Below the pieces are notes generated by a model. The model saw only the letters and a list, made by a program, of their open reading frames with translations. It did no database searches and had not been told where the DNA came from. Positions 9,201 to 17,900 of a stretch of DNA of 64,000 bases are shown one piece after another (the stretch's first letter is position 1; every line of letters begins with the position of its first letter). This DNA is from Luteimonas arsenica. GTDB taxonomy: Bacteria; Pseudomonadota; Gammaproteobacteria; Xanthomonadales; Xanthomonadaceae. Position numbers and translations under genes: made by a program. The stretch is from assembly GCF_004352825.1 (NCBI RefSeq), contig NZ_SJRW01000001.1, positions 682,001-746,000 on the forward strand. Direction: 5' to 3'.

Positions 9201-9211
9201 GCCGTGCCGCC

Positions 9212-10612
9212 TCAGGCCACCGCCGGCGCTTCGGTGGTGGCCACGCGCCCGCGCAGGGAGTTGCTGAGCGCTTCGGTGATCATCACTTCGACGAATTGCC
9301 CGATCAGGCGCGGGTGGCCTTCGAAGTTCACGGAGCGCATGTTCTCGGTCTTGCCGGTCAGCTGCCGGGGATCCTTGCGCGAGGGCCCGGTCACCAGCAC
9401 CTTCTGCACGCTGCCGACCATCGCCTGCGAAATGCCCGCGGCATATTGGTTGATGTGCGCCTGCAGCCGCGACAGTCGCGCGTGCTTCACCTCGTTGGAC
9501 ACGCTGTCGTCGAGGTCGGCCGCCGGGGTGCCCGGGCGGCGGGAATAGATGAAGGAGAACGACTGGTCGAAACCCACGTCCTCGATCAATTTCATGGTCT
9601 TCTCGAAGTCGGCGTCGGTCTCGCCCGGGAAGCCGACGATGAAGTCCGACGAGATCGAGATGTCCGGGCGCACCGCGCGCAGCTTGCGGATCTTCTGCTT
9701 GAACTCCAGCGCCGTGTAGCCACGCTTCATCGCCGACAGGATGCGGTCCGAGCCCGACTGCACCGGCAGGTGCAGGTAGTTGGCCAGCTGCGGCACGTCG
9801 CGGTAGGCCTCCACCAGCGAGTCCGAGAACTCCAACGGGTGCGAGGTGGTGAAGCGGATGCGGTCGATGCCCTCGATCTCGGCGATGGTGCGGATCAGCA
9901 GGCCGAGGTCGGCGGCCTCGGCCGAACCCTCCATCGGCCCGCGGTAGGCGTTGACGTTCTGGCCCAGCAGGTTGACCTCGCGCACGCCCTGGGCGGCGAG
10001 CTGCATGACCTCCACCAGCACGTCTTCGAAGGGCCGGCTGACCTCCTCGCCGCGGGTGTAGGGCACCACGCAGAAGGAGCAGTACTTGCTGCAGCCCTCC
10101 ATGATCGACACGAAGGCGCTCGGGCCTTCCGCGCGTGGCTCGGGCAGCCGATCGAACTTCTCGATTTCCGGGAAGCTGATGTCGACCTGGGGCAGGCCGG
10201 TCTCGCGGCGGCCGCGCAGCAGCTCCGGCAGCCGGTGCAGGGTCTGCGGGCCGAAGACCAGGTCGACGTAGGGCGCGCGCTTCACGATGGCCGCGCCTTC
10301 CTGGCTGGCGACGCAGCCGCCGACCCCGATCAGCACCGGGCGGTCGCCCTGCTTGAGGCCCTTCCAGCGGCCGAGCTGGCTGAAAACCTTCTCCTGGGCT
10401 TTTTCGCGAATCGAGCAGGTATTGACCAGGATCACGTCGGCTTCTTCGGCGTTCGTGGTCAGTTCAAGTCCGTCGGACGCGGCCAGCACGTCGGCCATGC
10501 GGGCCGAGTCGTACTCGTTCATCTGGCAGCCGTGGGTCTGGATGTAGAGCTTGCCGCGGGCAGGCAGGGCAGGGGCGTCGGGCGCGGGGCCCGGGGTCGG
10601 CTTGGTGGTCAT
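9212..10612 (-). CDS. miaB: tRNA-2-methylthio-N6-dimethylallyladenosine synthase MiaB
   Basis: The 466-residue radical-SAM methylthiotransferase modifies i6A37 in tRNAs reading UNN codons. The N-terminal UPF0004 domain has three cluster cysteines ([30 protein letters not shown]). The radical-SAM CxxxCxxC is CSKYCSFC, and a TRAM domain closes the protein ([23 protein letters not shown]). The start MTTKPTPG at 10612 adds about 20 residues before the conserved [12 protein letters not shown]. It is separated from phoH by the efflux and protease genes. Confidence 0.97.
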   Translation of the reverse strand: MTTKPTPGPAPDAPALPARGKLYIQTHGCQMNEYDSARMADVLAASDGLELTTNAEEADVILVNTCSIREKAQEKVFSQLGRWKGLKQGDRPVLIGVGGCVASQEGAAIVKRAPYVDLVFGPQTLHRLPELLRGRRETGLPQVDISFPEIEKFDRLPEPRAEGPSAFVSIMEGCSKYCSFCVVPYTRGEEVSRPFEDVLVEVMQLAAQGVREVNLLGQNVNAYRGPMEGSAEAADLGLLIRTIAEIEGIDRIRFTTSHPLEFSDSLVEAYRDVPQLANYLHLPVQSGSDRILSAMKRGYTALEFKQKIRKLRAVRPDISISSDFIVGFPGETDADFEKTMKLIEDVGFDQSFSFIYSRRPGTPAADLDDSVSNEVKHARLSRLQAHINQYAAGISQAMVGSVQKVLVTGPSRKDPRQLTGKTENMRSVNFEGHPRLIGQFVEVMITEALSNSLRGRVATTEAPAVA

Positions 10613-10790
10613 GGCGTTTCCGGGGCGCGGCGGTGAATCCGGGCCGGATGGCTTGGGTGGCGGGTGGCGCAGTGTAAACCCGGCGGCCGTGGAGGGCGCG
10701 GGGGGCCGTTTCCTTGGGCATGGTCACGGTTCCGGGTCTTGGCAAGCCCCCGCAAGCAGTGGAGACTGCGCGCGATATGGAGGGGCGGGG

Positions 10791-11747
10791 ATGAATCGCT
10801 TCGGGAAGATCGTGGGCTTCGCCGGGATGGCGATGGTCGGCCTGGCCTGCATGGCCGTGGCCGGCCCCGCCGTGGGCGGCACCATCTACCGCTGCGAAGG
10901 CGCGGACGGCGTGACCAGCTATGTCAGCAAGCGCGTCAAGGGTGCGGACTGCCGGGTGGCCACCACCTATCGGCCCTCGCGCCCGAGCCGGCCATCCACC
11001 ACGCCCGGCACCGGGCAGGCCGCGAGCGTCGCGCCGGCAGCATCGGGTCCGAGCAACGCCGGCGCACCGGCCACCTTCATGGGGGGCGGGGCGAGTGCCA
11101 GTTCCAGTGCCCCTGCCAGCACCACGGCCCAGGTGCCCTCGGCGCCATCGTCCAGCTCGGGTTCGCGGCGCCTGGTCCAGGGCCAGGTCTATTCCTATGT
11201 GAAGGACGGCGTCCGCCACTACACCAGCCGCAAGCCGGCCGGCAGCAGCGGTGCCAGCGCGGTGCGCACCATCAACTACAGCTTCTTCGAGACCTGCTAT
11301 GCCTGCGGCTCGCCGGGGGTCAACTTCGGCAACGTCCGCCTCAACACCAGCGCCTACGATGCCGAGGTCAAGGCTGCCGCGCGCGAGTTCGGGGTCGAGG
11401 AGGCGATCATCCGCGCGATCATGCACGCCGAGTCAGCCTACAACCCCAACGCGCTGTCGCGGGTCGGGGCGCAGGGGCTGATGCAGCTGATGCCCGCCAC
11501 CGCCAGCCGCTTCGGGGTCACCAACGCCTTCGACCCGGCGCAGAACATCCGCGGCGGCGTGCAGTACCTGGCCTGGCTGCTCAAGCGCTTCAACGGCGAC
11601 CTGACCCTGGCCGCGGCCGGCTACAACGCTGGCGAGGGCGCGGTGGACCGCCACAAGGGCGTGCCGCCGTACAACGAAACCCGGCGCTACGTGGAGCGCG
11701 TGGGCGTGCTGGCCGACCGTTACCGGACCCAGCTGGCGTCGAACTGA
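10791..11747 (+). CDS. Lytic transglycosylase with N-terminal DUF4124-like region
   Basis: The 318-residue protein starts at an ATG directly after a strong GGAGGGG site, which rejects the longer open frame. A signal peptide (MAMVGLACMAVAGPAVG) leads into a DUF4124-like segment (TIYRCEGADGVTSYVS). A Ser/Ala/Pro-rich linker and a repeated YSYVKDGVRHYTSRKP element follow. The C-terminal SLT domain has the catalytic glutamate in HAESAYNPNALS and the motifs GAQGLMQLMPATA and AAAGYNAGEGAV. It cleaves peptidoglycan glycan strands in the periplasm and transcribes divergently from miaB. Confidence 0.92.
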   Translation: MNRFGKIVGFAGMAMVGLACMAVAGPAVGGTIYRCEGADGVTSYVSKRVKGADCRVATTYRPSRPSRPSTTPGTGQAASVAPAASGPSNAGAPATFMGGGASASSSAPASTTAQVPSAPSSSSGSRRLVQGQVYSYVKDGVRHYTSRKPAGSSGASAVRTINYSFFETCYACGSPGVNFGNVRLNTSAYDAEVKAAAREFGVEEAIIRAIMHAESAYNPNALSRVGAQGLMQLMPATASRFGVTNAFDPAQNIRGGVQYLAWLLKRFNGDLTLAAAGYNAGEGAVDRHKGVPPYNETRRYVERVGVLADRYRTQLASN

Positions 11748-11754
11748 GCGCCAC

Positions 11755-11776
11755 GGGGACGCGCCACGTTGTCCCC
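11755..11776 (+). terminator. Hairpin after the transglycosylase gene
   Basis: GGGGAC and GTCCCC are separated by 10 bases, directly after the stop. There is no U-tract, so it is a weak or Rho-assisted terminator at best, and it overlaps the -35 region of the next operon. Confidence 0.3.
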
Positions 11777-11798
11777 TGAATCGGCGTTCCGCTACACT
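11769..11798 (+). promoter_or_regulatory. Candidate promoter of the petABC operon
   Basis: TTGTCC (11769) and TACACT (11793) are spaced by 18 bases. The predicted start leaves a leader of about 80 bases that can fold (CCTCCG-GCAG-CGGAGG at 11819). Only consensus matching supports it. Confidence 0.4.
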
Positions 11799-11887
11799 TC
11801 AGCGTCTTTGCGGCGCGCCTCCGGCAGCGGAGGCCGCGCCCGCGGCAGCCAGTTCACACAAGCGACCGTACGATTTCCGGAGTGGCG

Positions 11888-12523
11888 ATGGGCAATGAAG
11901 GGGTTCTGGATCCTGTCGAGGGGGGCACGGTCGACAACGGCCGCCGCCGCTTCCTGACAGCCACCACCGCGGTGGTTGGCGCCGTTGGCGCCGGCGTGGC
12001 CGTGGTTCCATTCGTCAAGACCTGGTTCCCGAGCCAGCGCGCCCAGCTCGCCGGCGCGCCGGTGACCGCGGACATCAGCGCGCTGGCCGAGGGCGAGCGC
12101 ATGATCCTCGAGTGGCGCGGCCAGCCGATCTGGATCGTCAAGCGCTCGCAGGCGATCCTGCAGGCGCTGCCGACCCTGGACGACCAGCTGCGCGACCCCA
12201 AGTCGGAGAACGTCGAGCAGCAGCCCGACTACATCCGCGAGGCCAACCCGGAGCTGCGCTCGCTGAAGCCGGAGATCTCCGTGCTCGTCGGCCTGTGCAC
12301 CCACCTGGGCTGCTCGCCCGAGATGGTCGCCGAGATCCGCCCGGCGCCGTTCGACGCCAACTGGAAGGGCGGTTATTTCTGCCCCTGCCACAAGTCGAAG
12401 TTCGACATGGCCGGCCGCGTCTACCAGGGCGTGCCGGCGCCGACCAACCTCGTGGTGCCTCCGCACCATTTCGTCGACGACAACACCGTCGTCATCGGCG
12501 TCGATCCGCAGGGGGCCGCGTAA
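11888..12523 (+). CDS. petA: Ubiquinol-cytochrome c reductase Rieske iron-sulfur subunit
   Basis: The 211-residue subunit carries the [2Fe-2S] cluster that takes electrons from ubiquinol at the Qo site. The cluster motifs are CTHLGC and CPCHKS, with the disulfide cysteines in the same pair. The N-terminal RRRFLTATTAVVGAVG is a twin-arginine-type anchor helix. GTG at 11882 is in frame, but GGAG overlaps it; the ATG at 11888 is spaced 5 bases from GGAG and is preferred. It is first in petA-petB-petC, 3 bases before petB. Confidence 0.96.
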   Translation: MGNEGVLDPVEGGTVDNGRRRFLTATTAVVGAVGAGVAVVPFVKTWFPSQRAQLAGAPVTADISALAEGERMILEWRGQPIWIVKRSQAILQALPTLDDQLRDPKSENVEQQPDYIREANPELRSLKPEISVLVGLCTHLGCSPEMVAEIRPAPFDANWKGGYFCPCHKSKFDMAGRVYQGVPAPTNLVVPPHHFVDDNTVVIGVDPQGAA

Positions 12524-12526
12524 GCC

Positions 12527-13786
12527 ATGTCGAACGTGATCGTGCGTACCGCCAATTCGGTGATGGACTGGGTCAACGACCGTGCGCCGGGCCTGATGCC
12601 CATGTACCGGAAGCACATGACCGAGTACTACGCGCCGAAGAACTTCAACTTCTGGTACTACATGGGCTCGCTGGCCCTGCTGGTGCTGGTCAACCAGATC
12701 GTCACCGGCATCTTCCTGACGATGCACTACAAGCCGTCCGCGGCCGAGGCCTTCTCCTCGGTCGAGTACATCATGCGCGACGTCGAGTGGGGTTGGCTGA
12801 TCCGGTACATGCATTCCACCGGTGCCTCGCTGTTCTTCATCGTCGTCTACCTGCATATGTTCCGCGGCCTGATGTACGGCTCTTACCAGAAGCCGCGCGA
12901 GCTGGTGTGGATCCTGGGCATGCTGATCTACCTGGTGCTGATGGCCGAGGCCTTCCTGGGCTACGTGCTGCCCTGGGGCCAGATGTCGTTCTGGGGCGCG
13001 AAGGTGATCATCTCGCTGTTCGGCGCCATCCCGGTGATCGGCAACGGCCTGGTCGAGTGGATCATGGGCGACTACCTGCCCAGCGACGCCACGCTCAACC
13101 GCTTCTTCGCACTGCACGTGATCGCGCTGCCGCTGGTGCTGCTGCTGCTGGTCGTGCTGCACCTGGGCGCGCTGCACGAGGTCGGGTCGAACAACCCCGA
13201 CGGCGTGGACGTCAAGAAGGGGCCGAAGGGCAACCGCTGGGATGCCACCAAGCCTGCGGACGCGATCCCGTTCCACCCCTACTACACGGTCAAGGACCTG
13301 GTGGGCGTGGGCTTCTTCCTGATGATCGCGGCCTTCATCATCTTTTTCGCCCCGGCCTTCGGCGGCTGGTTCCTCGAGCACGACAACTTCACCGAGGCCA
13401 ACCGCCTGGTGACGCCCGAGCACATCAAGCCGGTGTGGTACTACACCCCGTACTACGCGATGCTGCGCGTGGTCCCCGACAAGCTCGGCGGCGTGATGGT
13501 GATGTTCGGCGCCATCGCGATCCTGTTCCTGGTGCCGTGGCTGGATCGCGCCAAGGTCCGCTCCTTCCGCTACCGCGGCCTGCTGTCGAAGGTGCTGCTG
13601 GGCCTGTTCGCGCTCAGCTTCGTGTGGCTGGGCAAGATCGGCGCCGGCCCTGGCACCGATCCGGTCGAGACCATCGTCGGCCGCTTCCTGACCTTCTTCT
13701 ACTTCGCCTTCTTCATCACCATGCCGCTGTGGACGAAGCTCGACAAGACCAAGCCGGTGCCGGAACGGGTGACGACGCATGACTAA
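12527..13786 (+). CDS. petB: Cytochrome b subunit of the bc1 complex
   Basis: The 419-residue membrane protein binds two b hemes and forms the Qo and Qi sites. Heme ligands lie in MHSTGASLFFIVVYLHMFRG and ALHVIALPLVLLLLVVLH. The Qo-site PEWY equivalent is seen as PVWYYTPYY. About eight helices are visible, and the length is that of full proteobacterial cytochrome b, not a split b6/subunit IV. The stop overlaps petC by 8 bases. Confidence 0.97.
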   Translation: MSNVIVRTANSVMDWVNDRAPGLMPMYRKHMTEYYAPKNFNFWYYMGSLALLVLVNQIVTGIFLTMHYKPSAAEAFSSVEYIMRDVEWGWLIRYMHSTGASLFFIVVYLHMFRGLMYGSYQKPRELVWILGMLIYLVLMAEAFLGYVLPWGQMSFWGAKVIISLFGAIPVIGNGLVEWIMGDYLPSDATLNRFFALHVIALPLVLLLLVVLHLGALHEVGSNNPDGVDVKKGPKGNRWDATKPADAIPFHPYYTVKDLVGVGFFLMIAAFIIFFAPAFGGWFLEHDNFTEANRLVTPEHIKPVWYYTPYYAMLRVVPDKLGGVMVMFGAIAILFLVPWLDRAKVRSFRYRGLLSKVLLGLFALSFVWLGKIGAGPGTDPVETIVGRFLTFFYFAFFITMPLWTKLDKTKPVPERVTTHD

Positions 13787-14531
13787 GCCCATGACCCTCA
13801 TCAGCCGAGCCACGGTCTTCGCGGCCGCCATGCTGCTCTCGTTCTCCGCCCTGGCCGCCGCCGGTGGCCCGGTGCAGCACGCTGGCACCGACCTCAGCGA
13901 CAAGGCGTCGCTGCAGCGCGGCGCGCAGCTGTTCATGAACTACTGCTCGTCGTGCCACTCGCTGAAGTACCTGCGCTACTCGCGCATGGCCGAAGACCTC
14001 GGGCTGACCGAGGACGAGGTGATGGAGAACCTCAACTTCACCGGCGCCAAGTTCGGCGAGCAGATCCTGACCGCGATGCCCGCCGAGGGCGCGGCGAAGT
14101 GGTTCGGCACCGCGCCGCCCGACCTCAGCCTGACCTCGCGCGTGCGCGGCGGCGACTGGATCTACAGCTACCTCAAGTCGTTCTACATCGACGAGGAGCG
14201 TCCGCTGGGCTGGAACAACACCGTGTTCCCGAATGCGTCGATGCCGAACGTGCTGTGGGAACTGCAGGGCGTGCAGCGGCCGGTCTACGGCGGCGTGGAC
14301 GAGGCCACCAGCGAGCCGCTGATCGACCGCCTGGAGATCGCGACGCCGGGCAGCCTCGACGCGGCGAAGTTCGACCAGGCCGCGCGCGACATCACCGCCT
14401 TCCTCGAGTACGCCGGCGAACCGATTGCCATCAAGCGCCAGTCGATCGGCGTGTGGGTGATGCTGTTCCTCGCATTCTTCACCTTCCTCGCGTGGCTGCT
14501 GAAGAAGGAATACTGGAAGGACGTGCACTGA
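13779..14531 (+). CDS. petC: Cytochrome c1 subunit of the bc1 complex
   Basis: The 250-residue protein has an N-terminal signal (VFAAAMLLSFSALAAAGG), the c-type heme site CSSCH at about residues 51-55, and a methionine ligand region near NASMPNVLWELQG. A single C-terminal anchor helix (IGVWVMLFLAFFTFLAWLL) holds the heme domain in the periplasm. It passes electrons from the Rieske centre to soluble or membrane cytochrome c. It completes petABC. Confidence 0.96.
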   Translation: MTKPMTLISRATVFAAAMLLSFSALAAAGGPVQHAGTDLSDKASLQRGAQLFMNYCSSCHSLKYLRYSRMAEDLGLTEDEVMENLNFTGAKFGEQILTAMPAEGAAKWFGTAPPDLSLTSRVRGGDWIYSYLKSFYIDEERPLGWNNTVFPNASMPNVLWELQGVQRPVYGGVDEATSEPLIDRLEIATPGSLDAAKFDQAARDITAFLEYAGEPIAIKRQSIGVWVMLFLAFFTFLAWLLKKEYWKDVH

Positions 14532-14555
14532 CGGCGTAAGAAAGGAAACCGGGCA

Positions 14556-14578
14556 GCCGCCCGCGAGGGGCGGGCGGC
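14556..14578 (+). terminator. Strong GC hairpin after petC
   Basis: GCCGCCCGC and GCGGGCGGC form a perfect 9-base stem with loop GAGGG, 24 bases after the petC stop and before sspA. There is no T-run, so full termination is uncertain; it may instead be an mRNA 3'-stabilising or attenuating hairpin. Confidence 0.5.
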
Positions 14579-14620
14579 GCCGATGCGGCCGGCGGATTCC
14601 GGCCACGGGAGAGTTGTTCG

Positions 14621-15259
14621 ATGATGGCAGCGAGTCCGCGCATGCGTAATGCACTCACGCTCTTTTCCTCCGCCGACGATGTCCTCTGTCATCGTGTGCG
14701 GCTGGTGCTTGCGGCGAAGGGCGTGACCTACGACCTGATCACCGTCGATCCCAAGGATCCGCCCGAAGACCTGCTGGACCTGAATCCCTACCACTCGGTC
14801 CCGACCCTGGTCGAGCGCGACCTGGTGCTGTACGCGGCGACGGTGGTCACCGAATACCTCGACGAGCGCTATCCGCACCCGCCGCTGATGCCCGTCGACC
14901 CGCTGTCGCGGGCGCGGCTGCGCCTGGCGATGCTGCGCCTGGAGCACGACTGGGTGCCCGAGGTGCGCGCGATCCAGACCGGTACCAAGGCCCAGGCCGA
15001 TGCCGCGCGCAAGCGCCTGAAGGAACTGCTGGCCACGTCGGTGCCGCTGTTCAAGGCCTACAAGTTCTTCCTCAATCCCGAGATGAGCCTCGCCGACTGC
15101 GCGATGGCGCCGATCATCTGGCGCCTCGAGGCGCTGGGCATCCCGCTGCCGAAGGACGGCAAGGCGATCGAGGACTACGGCAACCGCATCTTCCGCAATC
15201 CCGGGTTCACGCGCAGCCTGACCCCGCAGGAACGCAACCTGCGCGAACTGCCGGGCTGA
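14621..15259 (+). CDS. sspA: Stringent starvation protein A (GST-fold regulator)
   Basis: The 212-residue protein has a thioredoxin-like N-terminal half (LTLFSSADDVLCHRVRLVLAAKGV, then NPYHSVPTLVERDLVLY) and an all-helical GST C-terminal half. SspA binds RNA polymerase and alters transcription under starvation and acid stress; it lacks glutathione-transferase activity in characterised relatives. The order petABC-sspA-sspB is conserved in many beta- and gammaproteobacteria. The start could be Met1, Met2 or MRNALTLF at about residue 8. Confidence 0.94.
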   Translation: MMAASPRMRNALTLFSSADDVLCHRVRLVLAAKGVTYDLITVDPKDPPEDLLDLNPYHSVPTLVERDLVLYAATVVTEYLDERYPHPPLMPVDPLSRARLRLAMLRLEHDWVPEVRAIQTGTKAQADAARKRLKELLATSVPLFKAYKFFLNPEMSLADCAMAPIIWRLEALGIPLPKDGKAIEDYGNRIFRNPGFTRSLTPQERNLRELPG

Positions 15260-15272
15260 GGCGCGTGCGCGC

Positions 15273-15278
15273 TAGAAT
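15273..15278 (+). promoter_or_regulatory. -10 box of sspB, predicting a leaderless transcript
   Basis: TAGAAT lies with only 6 bases between it and the sspB ATG at 15285. A start site 7 bases after the box would fall on the A of the ATG. No clear -35 is seen at the usual spacing. Confidence 0.5.
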
Positions 15279-15284
15279 CGGGGC

Positions 15285-15818
15285 ATGAACGACGTACCCC
15301 GGATGACCAGCCACCGCCCCTACCTGCTGAGGGCGCTGTACGAGTGGATCGTGGACAACGGGATGACGCCGCACCTGCTGGTCGACGCCACCCGCGCCGG
15401 CGTGCGCGTGCCGCCGCATACCGTCAAGGAAGGCCGCGTGGTGCTGAACGTGGCCGAGCGCGCCGTCGCCCGCCTGCAGATGGACAACGACGCGGTGGCG
15501 TTCACCGCGCGCTTCGGTGGCGTCAGCCATCCGGTGCTGGTGCCGGTGGAGGCGGTGCTCGCGATCTATGCGCGCGAGACCGGGCAGGGCATGGCGCTTC
15601 CCGAGGAGCACGCGGCACCGGGGAGCGATGGTGGGGAAGCGGCGGAGTCGGATGCCACCCCTGAAGCCTCGGGCACGGGCGGTCACGAAGTGGTGCTGGG
15701 CGTGGTGCCCGGTGGCATCGACGACGATGAGCCCGGCGAGGGTGACGACGACGGCGGCGATGACGGCGATGGTTCGCCGGTGCCGAAGCGCGGCGCGCAC
15801 CTGCGCGTGGTGAAGTAG
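15285..15818 (+). CDS. sspB: ClpXP protease specificity-enhancing factor SspB
   Basis: The 177-residue adaptor delivers ssrA-tagged peptides to ClpXP. The N-terminal HRPYLLRALYEWIVDNGMTPHL is the family hallmark, followed by the substrate-binding fold (ARFGGVSHPVLVPVEAVLAIYARETGQGM). An acidic, variable tail (~residues 110-165) ends in KRGAHLRVVK, the ClpX-binding tail with the typical LRVVK end. Translation probably starts at MNDVPRM; MTSHRPYLL six codons later is the alternative. Confidence 0.95.
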   Translation: MNDVPRMTSHRPYLLRALYEWIVDNGMTPHLLVDATRAGVRVPPHTVKEGRVVLNVAERAVARLQMDNDAVAFTARFGGVSHPVLVPVEAVLAIYARETGQGMALPEEHAAPGSDGGEAAESDATPEASGTGGHEVVLGVVPGGIDDDEPGEGDDDGGDDGDGSPVPKRGAHLRVVK

Positions 15819-15825
15819 CCCGCGC

Positions 15826-16158
15826 TCAGTCCCCGGCCGAGAGCGACGCGGCCACTGCCGGCGCCGGCCCGGTGAACGACACCAGGCGCTCGCCATGGAA
15901 GACCATGAGTCCGCGGTGGCGGTCGGCACCGTCGTACGAGTACTCGAAGCGGAAGCTGCGCTCCAGGCCCAGGCGGCCGTCGTCGCGGCGGCGCAGCTTC
16001 AGCCCGATGGCGTGAACAGTCTGGTCCAGCAGCTGCACGCCCGCGGCACGGCAGGCGGAGCGGCCGATCACGATGGCGTGTTCGCTCGCGGCGCGTGCCG
16101 AGTTCCACCACGCATAGGCGAAGGCGCCGGCAATCATCAGCAGGATCAGGCTGGGCAT
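15826..16158 (-). CDS. DUF3301-like membrane-anchored protein
   Basis: The 110-residue protein starts at 16158 (MPSLILLMIAGAFAYAWW), with one N-terminal helix, and continues ARAASEHAIVIGRSACRAAGVQLLDQTV. The pattern of alternating Arg/Glu and a beta-rich end (RSFRFEYSYDGADRHRGLMVF) matches the DUF3301 family of gammaproteobacteria. The longer open frame adds 12 residues without a credible ribosome-binding site. Function is unknown. It converges on sspB with 7 bases between the stops. Confidence 0.8.
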   Translation of the reverse strand: MPSLILLMIAGAFAYAWWNSARAASEHAIVIGRSACRAAGVQLLDQTVHAIGLKLRRRDDGRLGLERSFRFEYSYDGADRHRGLMVFHGERLVSFTGPAPAVAASLSAGD

Positions 16159-16207
16159 GGCCGTCAATCTGGGGCCATCCCGGCGCCCGGGCAAGCCCCG
16201 CGCGTGC

Positions 16208-17068
16208 CTAGTTCGACGGCGGCGGGCCGAGCTTCAGCGAAAGGTCGACCGCCTGCACGTGCTTGGTCAGGCCGCCGATCGAGATGCAGTCGACGCCGTC
16301 GGCGGCGATCGTGCGCAGCGACGCGAGGTCGACGCCGCCGGACACCTCCAGCGGGATGCGCCCACCGGCGATGCGCACGGCCTCGCGCCGGGTCGCGGCA
16401 TCGAAGTCGTCGATCAGGATTCGGTCGCAGCCGGCATCCAGCGCGTCGCGCAGCTCGTCCAGGGTCTCGACCTCGACGATCAGCGGCAGGCAAGGCTGCT
16501 GCGCGCGCGCCGCGGCGATGGCGGCGGCGATCGAGCCGGCGGCGCGGACGTGGTTTTCCTTCAGCATCACCGCGTCGTACAGGCCCATGCGGTGGTTGTC
16601 GCCGCCGCCCACGCGCACGGCGTACTTCTGCGCCTGGCGCAGGCCGGGCAGGGTCTTGCGGGTGTCGAGGATGCGCGCGCGGGTGCCGCGCACGGCTTCG
16701 ACGTGGGCGGCGGTGAGGGTGGCCGTACCCGACAGGGTCTGCAGGAAGTTCAGCGAGCTGCGCTCGGCGCTGACCAGGGCGCGGGTGCGGCCCTGCAGGG
16801 TGGCGAGGACGCTGCCGGCCCGGACGCGATCGCCCTCGGCTACGCGCCAGTCGATGCGCACATCGGGGTCGAGCGCACGGTGGCAGGCGTCGAACCAGGG
16901 TCGGCCGCAGATCACCGAATCCTCCTTGCACAGCAGGTAGGCGGATTCCGGGGCGTCGGGGAGCAGGGCGGCGGTGACGTCGCCGGTCCCCAGGTCTTCG
17001 GCCAGCGCGCGTTCGACGTCGGCGGCGACGGCGTCCGCGGGCGGCGGGGCGACGACCGCGGCGCTCAT
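16208..17068 (-). CDS. nadC: Nicotinate-nucleotide pyrophosphorylase (quinolinate phosphoribosyltransferase)
   Basis: The 286-residue enzyme converts quinolinate and PRPP to nicotinate mononucleotide in de novo NAD synthesis. Signature segments are EDLGTGDVTAALLP at the N-terminus, ILDTRKTLPGLRQAQKYAV with the substrate-binding Arg/Lys, GGGDNHRMGLYDAVMLKENH, and the PRPP-site IPLEVSGGVDLASLR. It overlaps the Trm112-like gene upstream by 4 bases, so the two are co-transcribed. Confidence 0.97.
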   Translation of the reverse strand: MSAAVVAPPPADAVAADVERALAEDLGTGDVTAALLPDAPESAYLLCKEDSVICGRPWFDACHRALDPDVRIDWRVAEGDRVRAGSVLATLQGRTRALVSAERSSLNFLQTLSGTATLTAAHVEAVRGTRARILDTRKTLPGLRQAQKYAVRVGGGDNHRMGLYDAVMLKENHVRAAGSIAAAIAAARAQQPCLPLIVEVETLDELRDALDAGCDRILIDDFDAATRREAVRIAGGRIPLEVSGGVDLASLRTIAADGVDCISIGGLTKHVQAVDLSLKLGPPPSN

Positions 17069-17334
17069 GCGCCCGGGAAGCCGTCGGCCTGCGCGGTGGC
17101 GATGGCCTCCTCGGCCAGCAGCACCGGGATGCCGTCGTCGACGCGGTAGACGGTGCGGCGGTCGCGGGTGACCAGGGCCTCGCGCAGCGGCTCGGCCTGG
17201 GCCGCGTCGTCGCCGCGCTTCACGCCACCTGCGGCGATGGCCCGGTTCAGCGCCTCCAGCCCGGCGGGCTCCAGCAGGGCCAGGGGCTGGCGGCTGGCGG
17301 GGCAGACGAGGATGTCGAGCAGCTTGCGGTCCAT
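17065..17334 (-). CDS. Trm112-family small protein
   Basis: The 89-residue product starts at 17334 (MDRKLLDILVCPASRQPLALL). The family motif normally reads CPxCxGxL; here only the first cysteine remains (CPASRQPL), so zinc binding at the usual knuckle is doubtful. The C-terminal half has IPVLLAEEA, typical of YcaR-like proteins. Bacterial members are thought to activate methyltransferases or act as small chaperones; that role is not shown by this sequence. It overlaps nadC. Confidence 0.85.
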   Translation of the reverse strand: MDRKLLDILVCPASRQPLALLEPAGLEALNRAIAAGGVKRGDDAAQAEPLREALVTRDRRTVYRVDDGIPVLLAEEAIATAQADGFPGA

Positions 17335-17363
17335 GGCGGGGTACGGTCGGCGCGTGGGATCGC

Positions 17364-17369
17364 TAGAAT
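17364..17369 (+). promoter_or_regulatory. -10 box for purE-purK
   Basis: TAGAAT in the divergent gap between the Trm112-like gene and purE, about 24 bases before the purE ATG; a short leader with GGGGA as ribosome-binding site follows. No good -35 is visible. Confidence 0.4.
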
Positions 17370-17393
17370 ACGTCTTTGCCACAGGGGACGGCC

Positions 17394-17900
17394 ATGACCG
17401 CCACCACCAGCCCGCCGCTCGTCGGCGTCGTGATGGGTTCGCGATCCGACTGGGACACGATGCAGCACGCGGTGCAGAAGCTCGAGGAGCTCGGCGTGCC
17501 GCACGAAGTGCGCGTGGTCTCCGCGCACCGCACGCCCGACGTCCTGTTCGAATACGCCGCCACCGCGCGCGAGCGCGGCCTGAAGGCGATCATCGCCGGT
17601 GCCGGCGGCGCCGCCCACCTGCCGGGCATGCTGGCGTCGAAGACGCCGCTGCCGGTGCTGGGCGTGCCGGTGCAGTCGAAGGCGCTCAACGGCCTGGACT
17701 CGCTGCTGTCGATCGTGCAGATGCCGGCTGGCATCCCGGTCGCCACCTTCGCCATCGGCAACGCCGGTGCCGCCAACGCCGCGCTGTTCGCCGCCGCGCA
17801 GATTGCCGCCGCGGGCGATGCGAAGGTCGCCGCGGCGCTCGACGCCTTCCGCAAGCGCCAGACCGACGAGGTCGCCGGCAACGACGACCCGCGCCAATGA
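17394..17900 (+). CDS. purE: N5-carboxyaminoimidazole ribonucleotide mutase
   Basis: The 168-residue class I PurE converts N5-CAIR to CAIR in purine synthesis. The active-site motifs are [21 protein letters not shown] (general acid-base His), and [17 protein letters not shown]. The start at 17394 (MTATTSPP) follows CAGGGGACGG. It overlaps purK by ATGA, consistent with the two enzymes acting in sequence. Confidence 0.97.
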   Translation: MTATTSPPLVGVVMGSRSDWDTMQHAVQKLEELGVPHEVRVVSAHRTPDVLFEYAATARERGLKAIIAGAGGAAHLPGMLASKTPLPVLGVPVQSKALNGLDSLLSIVQMPAGIPVATFAIGNAGAANAALFAAAQIAAAGDAKVAAALDAFRKRQTDEVAGNDDPRQ

